Assembly: GCA_029879825.1 (NCBI GenBank)
Contig: JAOUPL010000018.1
Coordinates: 1 to 16,929 of the forward strand
Length of the DNA stretch: 16,929 nucleotides
Source: Candidatus Bathyarchaeota archaeon
GTDB lineage: Archaea > Thermoproteota > Bathyarchaeia > Bathyarchaeales > Bathyarchaeaceae
Direction: 5' to 3'
Every line of letters starts with the position of its first letter. The first letter of the stretch is position 1. The notes under the pieces were generated by a model. The model made no database searches, had not been told where the DNA came from, and saw nothing but the letters and a program-made list of their open reading frames with translations. The position numbers and the translations under genes were made by a program. Positions 6,066 through 12,919 of the stretch are shown piece by piece.

Positions 6066-7061
6066 TCATTGTTTCCAATAATCTTTTCCATCACAGTAGA
6101 CGGTCATTGCGTCTATATCCGTTAGTTCCTCAGGGTAAGGCTCAAAAAAAGTCTGGTTCAACAAGTAATCTTCCTTAAACCTGATTATCCATGACTTCAG
6201 TATGCCTGTGTTAACGCTTAGCGGAAGCTTTCCAGCCCTATATTTTTCTAATGAATCGAGGAAAAACGACTTCTCTTGTTTGGAGAGCTTGTCGGAGAAA
6301 TAGCCCATGGCATTCATCATCACGTTTATGGTTGAGCCGCATCTCGGTGCTCTCCTAAGCGCTTTAAAAAGATGCTGCTCGTAGTCTATGACCATTTCGT
6401 CAAACGCTTTCTTTTGCTGATTTGCAACTATTCCACCGAGGTTTCTTGTCTCTTTTTGATCATAGGCCTTAAACAGCAGTTTGTTTTCGGAATGAAATCT
6501 TACCAAGTTCCTTAGAGAATTTGATGTTTTGACCTCTCTGAAGCTTGCAAGTGTGAAGAGTTTCTTTAAGAAATGCTCCTTTATTCGCGGATTCCTTAAA
6601 CGTCCTTCATCCTCTATGGCCAAGTGGGGGAATCTCTCTAAAACTGTTGCTGCGAAAAATCCAGGACCCTTCGATATCGGTGCAACCTTCTTTTCCGTGC
6701 TGGGGTAGATTTTTGCGTCTCTAATAGCGCTGGTTGGCGAACGACTTTTGAGTATGAAACCATCAACCTCTTGTAAAGAATCTAGAAATGAATAGGCGAA
6801 TCTTCGCATTTTCTCCGTAAGGTCAAGGTTTGTTGCTGGTTGTATAAGCCTTAATTCGCCATTTAATAGAACGATTCGTATTGGATATCGTGGAACTCCG
6901 AGCCCTATTTCAACCTCGGGACAAACTGGGATAAATTCCACATGGGGCATAAGCTTTTTGACAAAATCACTGGAAATCATTTGGCCATCCCATCTGACAT
7001 TTTCAAACTCGATACATTTGCTGATGACGACTCTAGGTTTGACAAATTCTCTCAACTTCAT
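6066..7061 (-). CDS. DUF523-DUF1722 (YbgA-like) protein
   Basis: This 331-residue protein has two domains. Residues 1-150 are a DUF523 domain, the family of the iron-sulfur 2-thiouracil desulfurase TudS; C16 (SKCIEF), VRWDG, CPEVEIGLGVPR with C47, and LKSRSP at 104-109 are clear. The third cluster cysteine expected in SPSCG is serine here (SPTSA, S111). Residues about 200-320 are DUF1722 (YbgA), rich in conserved basic and aromatic residues. In bacteria this fusion is often beside photolyase genes, which fits the light-related surroundings. GGTGA is almost fused to the ATG at 7061; a TTG two codons in (7055) would have better spacing. It lies 75 bases after msrB, so it may be the last gene of that operon or have its own promoter. 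Confidence 0.85.
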   Translation of the reverse strand: MKLREFVKPRVVISKCIEFENVRWDGQMISSDFVKKLMPHVEFIPVCPEVEIGLGVPRYPIRIVLLNGELRLIQPATNLDLTEKMRRFAYSFLDSLQEVDGFILKSRSPTSAIRDAKIYPSTEKKVAPISKGPGFFAATVLERFPHLAIEDEGRLRNPRIKEHFLKKLFTLASFREVKTSNSLRNLVRFHSENKLLFKAYDQKETRNLGGIVANQQKKAFDEMVIDYEQHLFKALRRAPRCGSTINVMMNAMGYFSDKLSKQEKSFFLDSLEKYRAGKLPLSVNTGILKSWIIRFKEDYLLNQTFFEPYPEELTDIDAMTVYCDGKDYWKQ

Positions 7062-7136
7062 TCACCTTTAGTACTGACTTTTCCATACGAAATTAGGCGC
7101 ACCCATCTATAGCAACCATAAGGATTAATCTTCTGT

Positions 7137-7547
7137 CTACTCAGCAGACTCCTTTTGTTCTTTGAAATGGAGTGCTACTGAATTGATGCAAAAACGATGT
7201 CCTGTAGGTTTTGGGCCGTCATCAAAAAAATGTCCAAGATGCCCACCACACCTGCTACATAAGACTTCAGTCCTGCGCATCCCTAGACTATTATCAGGTT
7301 TTCTGTTGACGCTATCTTCAGAGACAGGAGCCCAAAAACTCGGCCAACCAGTACCAGAATCAAATTTTGTATCCGAAGAAAACAATTCGTTTCCACAACC
7401 AGCGCACACGTATGTCCCTTTTTTCTTGTGGTCAACATATTTTCCAGTAAACGGTCGTTCGGTTCCTTTTTCCCTTAGCACATGAAACTCTTCTGGAGTG
7501 AGAGCTTTTCTCCACTCCTCCTCTGATTTATTTATCTTCGATTTCAT
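7137..7547 (-). CDS. msrB: Peptide-methionine (R)-S-oxide reductase
   Basis: MsrB reduces the R epimer of methionine sulfoxide in oxidised proteins. From the ATG at 7547 the protein has 136 residues. It shows the zinc-binding pairs CAGC (48-51) and CSRC (97-100), the SGTGWPSF core, GHFFDDGPKPTGHRFCINS, and the catalytic cysteine C120 in RFCIN. The resolving cysteine found in many MsrBs (SGCGWPSF) is threonine here, so the disulfide must be resolved another way, for example directly by thioredoxin or glutaredoxin. An in-frame TTG at 7556 is possible. It starts 20 bases after the staygreen gene, so the two are very likely cotranscribed. Confidence 0.94.
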   Translation of the reverse strand: MKSKINKSEEEWRKALTPEEFHVLREKGTERPFTGKYVDHKKKGTYVCAGCGNELFSSDTKFDSGTGWPSFWAPVSEDSVNRKPDNSLGMRRTEVLCSRCGGHLGHFFDDGPKPTGHRFCINSVALHFKEQKESAE

Positions 7548-7567
7548 ACCATTCAAGGCCTTCTAAA

Positions 7568-8050
7568 CTATTCAACATGGGTCATCAGCACACGCCAGTC
7601 AGCAAGAATTCCCCATGCTTCAGTTTTGTTGTAACGGGGCTGAGATGCTTGAAGATGTACCAAAACAGGAGCGTGATCCAGTCTTGGATTAGCAGCAAAC
7701 AGCGTTCTATCACCGTACCGAATAGCCTCCAGCACCAACCGCATCTCGCTGCGGAAGATAGCGTCCCGCCAGCCAGCTCTCCCAAAAATTAGGCCTCCAC
7801 TCACGTGACAGTAAACGTGCAATGATGGCCCATCTTGACTGTCTTTCCATTCAGCAAGCACTTCATCCCTCATAAATCGGGTATACCATCCCGAGATCTG
7901 CCTAAGATCATAATCAGGACCTATTGTCAAGTACAGATCCCCTGTCATATCTGAGTGGGTTAACGTGTACCGACGCGGTACGATGGGGGTTTCCAGTTCG
8001 ACTCCAAGTAAGTAATTGACATGCAACTTTTGAGGATTCAAACGGCTCAT
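7568..8050 (-). CDS. Staygreen-family protein (Mg-dechelatase-like)
   Basis: This 160-residue protein belongs to the staygreen (SGR) family, whose plant and some bacterial members remove Mg from chlorophyll a to give pheophytin a. The conserved core is present in order: YTLTHSD (28-34), ISGWYTRFMRDEVLAEWK (52-69), LHVYCHVSGG, GRAGWRDAIFRSEM, VLEAIRYGDRTLF, then NKTEAWG. H32, D34 and D62 are present; as I recall, these are the residues reported as needed for activity in a bacterial SGR, with the same numbering. It has no transit or signal peptide, so it should be cytoplasmic. GGTGA lies four bases before the ATG. It follows the exported protein gene by 21 bases and precedes msrB by 20. Archaea of this type are not known to make chlorophyll, so the substrate here is open. 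Confidence 0.88.
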   Translation of the reverse strand: MSRLNPQKLHVNYLLGVELETPIVPRRYTLTHSDMTGDLYLTIGPDYDLRQISGWYTRFMRDEVLAEWKDSQDGPSLHVYCHVSGGLIFGRAGWRDAIFRSEMRLVLEAIRYGDRTLFAANPRLDHAPVLVHLQASQPRYNKTEAWGILADWRVLMTHVE

Positions 8051-8071
8051 ATATTCACCTTGACGACTCGA

Positions 8072-9097
8072 TTAGGAATGGGCTGTAGTGAATGGCGATT
8101 CCTTCTTTTGCGAAAAGGGCAATAAACTTGCGATTAAAGCCAACGCAGGACCTATTAGTAGACCGGTCCAAGTGAAAAGACCCAAAACTCCTAGAATGGC
8201 GATGAAAACCCTTGTTCTATTAGTTACTTGCTTTCGGTTAATTGTAAGTCGAAAAATGGCTAGAGCCAGTAAAATCGGTATTAGGATGAAGACTGCAGTC
8301 AAAACTACACTCAAATCTGGAGTAGCCCTTGTTAAGGCCACAATCATTTGGGTTAGTGTCATGAACCCGCTGCCCAAGTATAGGAGACCTGCCAAGAATC
8401 CTATCCCACTAAAGAATTCTCTTAGTATGGCTGGACGTTTCAAAAGTATAAAGGCGAAACCAATAGCTAATGTGACTAGCAACGGGGCAATGATGAACAG
8501 CAAGGACTGACCTTCCCATTGGTGAATTCCTATTACCTCAATAGGTATCAAGATCCATTCGTCCAGCCCATACTCCTCTCTGTATCCGATAGCAAGGCCA
8601 TAGCGACCTCCTTGAGAAGGGTCATAAACCGCTATATGATAGGTGCCACCTGCTGCTGTCTGATCTAGGCTGGCTAGATAATAGTAACTACTCGGAGTAA
8701 AAGGTTCATAAGTAGGTCTGGGTGGACGCTGCGTCTGTAGCAACATGATTCCCACGCCATCAACCGTCTCCACATATTCAGGTAAGGCATCTTGAGAGGG
8801 TATTCCGGGACCCATAACTGCCAAGTTAGGCACGTAACTGCTCTCTTCAGAAGTTGGGACAAACAACATAACTAGGAGCCTTTCATTGGATGGCAAGTCA
8901 AATTTGTAATATTGTGCTTCTTCTCCTTCATGAAGTTCTGCGTAGATAGCCCAAGACTTGGTAGGATCGGATAATATGTAAGCTGTTGCAAGGCTCTCAT
9001 TGTCTGAGGGTTTGTCAGGTGCATGAGCCATAACAACGCATACAGGCAAGAGGAGGACAATTAACAGCAAGAAGAAGTGGGATTTACTCGGTATCAT
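8072..9097 (-). CDS. Exported protein with beta ectodomain and five-TM tail
   Basis: This 341-residue protein begins with a signal peptide (residues 1-26, ending AHA) followed by an outer domain of about 165 residues (SWAIYAELHEGEEAQYYKFD onward). The domain is rich in aromatic and beta-forming residues, with spacing reminiscent of pre-peptidase C-terminal-like sandwiches. Five hydrophobic segments follow at about 198-219, 229-252, 263-284, 297-313 and 315-328. I recognise no catalytic motif. It is the first gene of the operon with staygreen and msrB, and transcription starts from the 54-bp element shared with heliorhodopsin. The TATA-like box lies only 23-31 bases before the ATG, so the mRNA is probably leaderless. 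It could be a sensor or transporter for a signal or ligand outside the cell; function unknown. Confidence 0.82.
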   Translation of the reverse strand: MIPSKSHFFLLLIVLLLPVCVVMAHAPDKPSDNESLATAYILSDPTKSWAIYAELHEGEEAQYYKFDLPSNERLLVMLFVPTSEESSYVPNLAVMGPGIPSQDALPEYVETVDGVGIMLLQTQRPPRPTYEPFTPSSYYYLASLDQTAAGGTYHIAVYDPSQGGRYGLAIGYREEYGLDEWILIPIEVIGIHQWEGQSLLFIIAPLLVTLAIGFAFILLKRPAILREFFSGIGFLAGLLYLGSGFMTLTQMIVALTRATPDLSVVLTAVFILIPILLALAIFRLTINRKQVTNRTRVFIAILGVLGLFTWTGLLIGPALALIASLLPFSQKKESPFTTAHS

Positions 9098-9112
9098 GTT
9101 TTAGGGTTGATT

Positions 9113-9166
9113 TCATGTGTTATTTAAGTGTATGTTGCTGTTGGGCAACAGTCACATATACTTAAA
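9113..9166. promoter_or_regulatory. 54-bp bidirectional regulatory element, copy 2
   Basis: This copy lies between the exported-protein operon (minus) and the peroxiredoxin gene (plus). It carries the same TATTTAAGTG left arm, central inverted repeat TGTTGC (9133-9138) with GCAACA (9145-9150), and right arm CACATATACTTAAA as the copy at 5811-5864, with three differences. The outward TATA-like boxes serve both genes; the minus-strand one is at leaderless distance from the ATG at 9097. Confidence 0.8.
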
Positions 9167-9204
9167 TGGGCACTCAAAACTCTTGACATGAGGTGTAATT
9201 TGAG

Positions 9205-9672
9205 TTGGTAAGTGATGGAGATCAGGCTCCAGAATTCACCTTACAGGCGGATGATGGAAGAGAAATTTCGTTGAGCGACTACCGAGGAAAGAAGGTGGTG
9301 CTTTATTTCTATCCTAAAGACGGAACTCCAGGATGTACCCGCGAGGCCATCGAGTTCAGAGACATGGCCAAAGAGTTTGAGAAAGAAGACGCAGTCATAC
9401 TTGGTGTAAGCAAGGACAGTGTCCAGTCACATCAGAAATTTAAGCGAAAACATGAGTTACCCTTCACTTTGCTCAGTGACCCCGAAGGAAAAGTGTTGGA
9501 GCTCTACGGCGTATGGAAAAAGAAAAGCCTCTACGGCAGAACATTCATGGGTACAGAACGAACCACCTTCCTAATCGACGAAAAAGGAATCGTGAAAAAA
9601 GTATACAGAAAGGTAAAGGCGAGGGGGCACGCTCGAGTCTGTCTATTAGACTTCAAAGGGCTAAAAAAGTAA
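9205..9672 (+). CDS. bcp: Peroxiredoxin, Bcp/PrxQ type
   Basis: This 155-residue thiol peroxidase reduces hydrogen peroxide and organic hydroperoxides. The catalytic block PKDGTPGCTREAIEFRD carries the peroxidatic cysteine C44, and R119 in GTERTTFLID is the conserved arginine. The resolving cysteine usual for PrxQ, five residues after C44, is I49 here. The only other cysteine is C146 near the C-terminus, so this is either a 1-Cys enzyme or an atypical 2-Cys form using C146. The start is TTG, supported by GAGGTG at 9190-9195. The gene is divergent from the staygreen/msrB operon across the 54-bp element, placing it in the same regulon. It ends convergent with msrA. Confidence 0.93.
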   Translation: MVSDGDQAPEFTLQADDGREISLSDYRGKKVVLYFYPKDGTPGCTREAIEFRDMAKEFEKEDAVILGVSKDSVQSHQKFKRKHELPFTLLSDPEGKVLELYGVWKKKSLYGRTFMGTERTTFLIDEKGIVKKVYRKVKARGHARVCLLDFKGLKK

Positions 9673-9728
9673 GAGAGGACTAGTCTGAACTATCTGCTCC
9701 TAGAATTGCGCGCGTTCTGCAGATCTTG

Positions 9729-10325
9729 TTACAGGTTTTCATAACTTTTCTTGTCTAGCACTTTCAGTTTCTTGTGATAATGCTCTCGTAGCTTGGCGAT
9801 TTTCGGTGCAATAACTAGCTTGCAGTAAGGCTGTTCACGATGTTTTTTGAAGTAATCTTTGTGATAGTCTTCGGCCTTGTAAAATGCTTTGAACGGTTCG
9901 ACCTGTGTGACTATAGGCGCATTCCAAATTTTCGCCTCAGTTATTTCCTTGATCACCTGTTCGGCGGTTGCCTTTTGTTCATCGTTATGGTAGAATATGA
10001 CTGAGCGGTACTGAGTGCCGACATCAGCGCCTTGACGATTCAAGGTGGTTGGGTCATGCATCGTAAAGAAGATTTTCAAGATTTCTTTAAAAGAGATCAC
10101 TTTAGGGTTGAAGTTGACTTGCACAACTTCTGCGTGCCCTGTTTTCCCCGTAGAAACCTGTTCATAAGTCGGATCTGCTAGTGCACCGCCAGAATATCCT
10201 GATTCGACTTTTTCCACTCCTCTTAATTCACTGAAAACAGCCTCCATACACCAGAAGCAGCCTCCGCCAAGCGTCGCCACTTCAATTTGTCTAGAAGAAA
10301 CTGTTTTCGAATGTTCACTACTCAT
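9729..10325 (-). CDS. msrA: Peptide-methionine (S)-S-oxide reductase
   Basis: MsrA reduces the S epimer of methionine sulfoxide and complements the MsrB encoded 2.2 kb away. The 198-residue protein has the catalytic GGCFWCMEAVF motif (C23, with C26), SGYSGG, PTYEQVSTGKTGHAEVVQV, the HDPTTLNRQGADVGTQYRS block and a third cysteine, C168 in QPYC. A TATA-like CTTTTATTGC lies about 25-30 bases upstream of the ATG, so the mRNA may be leaderless. It has its own promoter without the 54-bp element, so any coregulation with msrB is not visible in sequence. It ends convergent with the peroxiredoxin gene. Confidence 0.94.
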   Translation of the reverse strand: MSSEHSKTVSSRQIEVATLGGGCFWCMEAVFSELRGVEKVESGYSGGALADPTYEQVSTGKTGHAEVVQVNFNPKVISFKEILKIFFTMHDPTTLNRQGADVGTQYRSVIFYHNDEQKATAEQVIKEITEAKIWNAPIVTQVEPFKAFYKAEDYHKDYFKKHREQPYCKLVIAPKIAKLREHYHKKLKVLDKKSYENL

Positions 10326-10562
10326 AACTATTGTTCTATGTGCAAAGCAATAAAAGCATGTATCCTAGCCGTTATCGATTTCGCTAGAGCGTCTTTCATT
10401 ATTTTGTTACTTAAGCCCCCGCTCGTTGAAGGCTTGCAGGGCGTGCGTTGACAACCTGTAGATTAAGGTTTTGTCGCGTTTTTTCATCCCTGTTTCATAT
10501 AGACATAAAAACCTGAAACCACAGACATGCTGTTGGTGCGCACGCATACGGAGGTTATGAAA

Positions 10563-11786
10563 ATGGATTTTGAATTTACAGAAGATGAAAAGATGTTCAG
10601 GGATAGCATCCGCGAGTTCTTGGAGAAAGAATTCGCTCCGATAGCTGACGAAAGAGACAGAAAAGGACCCTTCACGAAAGAAGAGGCAATAGACATAATG
10701 AAGAAGTTCAAGAAGATCGGTGTCGCCATCGATCCGGAAAGTGCAAAAGCCCTGTTCGCTGACGATCCCGTGATATTCGGAATAGTTTCAGAAGAAGTAG
10801 GCAGAGTGTGGGCAAGTTTGGTGCCGATATTCGGCATGAGCAGTCTCCCAGCCATGTTTGTCCCGCTGGCCTCTGACGAAACGCAGGACAGATTGATGCC
10901 GAAGCTGGAGAGGGCAGAATTCATAGGATGTTTCGCCGAGACAGAGCCAGAAGCGGGATGCGACACCTCGGAACTCAAAACCACGGCTAAACTAGAAGGA
11001 GACCATTATGTCATCAACGGTAGCAAAACTTGGATAAGCAACGCAACGATCGCAGACGTAGCTTTCGTCGGTGCAAAAGATCTGAGCACTGGAACAGAGT
11101 CTTTCTTTCTGTTGGAGAAGGATGTATCACCGTTCGACACAAATGAACTGCACAAGATAGGGTGGAAGGCTTCCCCCACCGGAGAGATGTTTTTCGAAGA
11201 CTGCAAAGTCGCAAAGGAGAATGAAATGAGCGCTATGATGGGCAAAGCCTTCTCCGATCCCAAACTCATGGAGCTTCTGCCGCTGTCAGAGGGAATGATG
11301 CGCCTCCTCAGCCAGATGTCACCATTCACGGCGCTCATGACGTTACCAAGGTGCGGAATGGGACTGACGTCGATTGGAATAGCCCAGGCAGCCTTCGAAG
11401 CTTCGGTGAAGTACGCCAAAGAAAGAGTGCAATTCGGCAAGCCCATCGGCAAATTCCAGCTAATACAAGAAATGCTTTACAACATGAACGTTCGGATAGA
11501 GACCGGAAGACTCCTCGGATACAAGGCCATAGACGCCATCGCCAAAGGCAGCCGAGAGGCCAGAAGGCTCTCGTCGATGGCCAAAGTGTACGGAGGGGAG
11601 GCCGCTGTCAAGGTGACATACGACGCGCTGCAAATCCACGGCGGCCTTGGGCTCTCAGACGAAATGCCACTGGAAAGATACTACAGAGACGCAAGAATGA
11701 TGACAATCCCAGACGGCACAAGCGAGATGATGAAACTAATAACTGGTTACACAATATTAGGCAAAGGGTTCTCAGCCTATGCGTAG
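10563..11786 (+). CDS. Acyl-CoA dehydrogenase family protein
   Basis: This 407-residue FAD-dependent enzyme of the acyl-CoA dehydrogenase superfamily introduces a double bond in an acyl-CoA. Landmarks are FAETEPEAGCDTSELKTTA (123-142), the KTWISNA flavin/substrate region (155-161), YAKERVQFGKPIGKFQLIQ (284-302), the IHGGLGLSDEMPLERYYRDA block and TIPDGTSEM (381-389). At the usual catalytic-glutamate position (YEGT in many members) it has D384. A stretch of about 40 residues at 222-262 is unusual in composition and may be an insertion. GGAGG (10550-10554) fits the ATG at 10563; an ATG at 10557 and a further upstream start are in frame but less likely. No electron-transfer flavoprotein or thiolase gene is near, so the substrate is unknown. 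Its ties to the redox genes are only positional. Confidence 0.9.
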   Translation: MDFEFTEDEKMFRDSIREFLEKEFAPIADERDRKGPFTKEEAIDIMKKFKKIGVAIDPESAKALFADDPVIFGIVSEEVGRVWASLVPIFGMSSLPAMFVPLASDETQDRLMPKLERAEFIGCFAETEPEAGCDTSELKTTAKLEGDHYVINGSKTWISNATIADVAFVGAKDLSTGTESFFLLEKDVSPFDTNELHKIGWKASPTGEMFFEDCKVAKENEMSAMMGKAFSDPKLMELLPLSEGMMRLLSQMSPFTALMTLPRCGMGLTSIGIAQAAFEASVKYAKERVQFGKPIGKFQLIQEMLYNMNVRIETGRLLGYKAIDAIAKGSREARRLSSMAKVYGGEAAVKVTYDALQIHGGLGLSDEMPLERYYRDARMMTIPDGTSEMMKLITGYTILGKGFSAYA

Positions 11787-11802
11787 GTAAATGCACGCTC
11801 CC

Positions 11803-11813
11803 ATTTTTTCTTC
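11803..11813 (+). terminator. T-rich transcription stop
   Basis: The run CATTTTTTCTTC follows the acyl-CoA dehydrogenase stop by about 20 bases and lies in the narrow gap before the convergent permease gene. Confidence 0.4.
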
Positions 11814-11827
11814 TCCCCAATAAGCGT

Positions 11828-12919
11828 TTACGCGGGTATGTCCTTCTTTTCAAAGATCAATATACCGATGATGAGAAGCGTAATCGCCAATATCGTCAAC
11901 AAAATGAAATCGCCAGCTTTGAAGAAATCGTCAATGATGACAGAGGAGTAATCCCAGTAATTGAAGATGCTGATCGTTTTCATCCATTCAAGGCTTTTGG
12001 ACAAGCCCCCGAAGGCATATAGAAAGAATTCTGCAAAGACGAAAGCAAAGGTTAAACCCATGCCAGCCCTCACTTTCTGGAACAGCGCAGCGGTGAACAT
12101 GCCAACTGAAACTATCACCATTAAGAAAGGCAAAAAGCCTATCAATGACTGAAATACGATATGGGGAGGAAATTCGTTGAGTGCATTGATGCTTGTCAGC
12201 CCGCTAGCAAGCCCGGCGGTGGCCACCAGAATTACCAAAAGCGCTACAATGGTCATCGCACTGAACTTCTCGATTAGGTACTGTCGCCGGGAAACAGGTG
12301 TGGATAACAACATGTCCATGTGCTTGTTCTCAAAATCGCTAGCTACGACAGACACCGAGAGGTAGGCGATGAATAAGCCTGCAAGCATCCACCACCAGCT
12401 GAAAAATTCTAGCGCTATGAATCCCTTTGCCTCAAGCATGTTGATGTTTCTTCCGCCGGTGAGGCCTTTGTAGACGGGATTCTGCAACAATTCTTGGAAG
12501 GGATTCTCGCCTTTTTCTGTTGTGGCGATTCCAACCAACAGCGACTCAGATGTTTCGTTCAATATAGCCATGACTGCATAGTACCGTTTTTCCTCAAAAT
12601 CCTTTTCAAATGTGATGCTTGTCTCTGCACCCGTGTACTTGAGTTTCGCAGTTACCATGCTCAGGCGACTGTCCTCCAGCACCATGTAACTAGTTGCCTT
12701 CTCCATCGACTTCCACGAAAGAGTGATATTGCCTTCCTGCTCTTCGGGAAGCTCCAAACTGACCTTGTTTGCTCCTTCCAATTCTTCAGTCAGTGAATCT
12801 CGGAAGGTTGGAAAGATCTGCACTATGCCCGCGGAAATGACGAGGATAAGTAGGCCAAATATGAGGAGTCCTTTCCATCCAGTTCTGAGTTCCATGTATA
12901 CTATTCTGCCAACCATCAT
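11828..12919 (-). CDS. ABC-2 exporter permease with FN3-like outer domain
   Basis: This 363-residue membrane partner of the ATPase encoded just upstream has a first helix at about 18-36. An outer segment follows, of which residues 54-133 look like a fibronectin type III fold: ITLSWKSMEKATSYMV supplies the conserved tryptophan strand, and KRYYAVMAIL the tyrosine strand. Five or six helices then follow between about 173 and 355. Between helices, NKHMDMLLSTPVSRRQYLIE is the ABC-2 coupling segment. The start ATG overlaps the ATPase stop (ATGA, 12916-12919). The FN3-like insert is unusual for this family and may bind a substrate or envelope partner. The substrate is unknown. Confidence 0.87.
   Translation of the reverse strand: MMVGRIVYMELRTGWKGLLIFGLLILVISAGIVQIFPTFRDSLTEELEGANKVSLELPEEQEGNITLSWKSMEKATSYMVLEDSRLSMVTAKLKYTGAETSITFEKDFEEKRYYAVMAILNETSESLLVGIATTEKGENPFQELLQNPVYKGLTGGRNINMLEAKGFIALEFFSWWWMLAGLFIAYLSVSVVASDFENKHMDMLLSTPVSRRQYLIEKFSAMTIVALLVILVATAGLASGLTSINALNEFPPHIVFQSLIGFLPFLMVIVSVGMFTAALFQKVRAGMGLTFAFVFAEFFLYAFGGLSKSLEWMKTISIFNYWDYSSVIIDDFFKAGDFILLTILAITLLIIGILIFEKKDIPA

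Noticed and set aside
11006..11452. 148-codon open frame antisense to the acyl-CoA dehydrogenase
   Set aside because: It is the shadow of a strongly supported gene; it has no ribosome binding site and a composition typical of antisense frames.
11351..12022. 223-codon plus-strand frame spanning the end of the dehydrogenase and the convergent permease
   Set aside because: It overlaps two well-supported genes and its arginine-rich, low-hydrophobic translation is that of a shifted frame.
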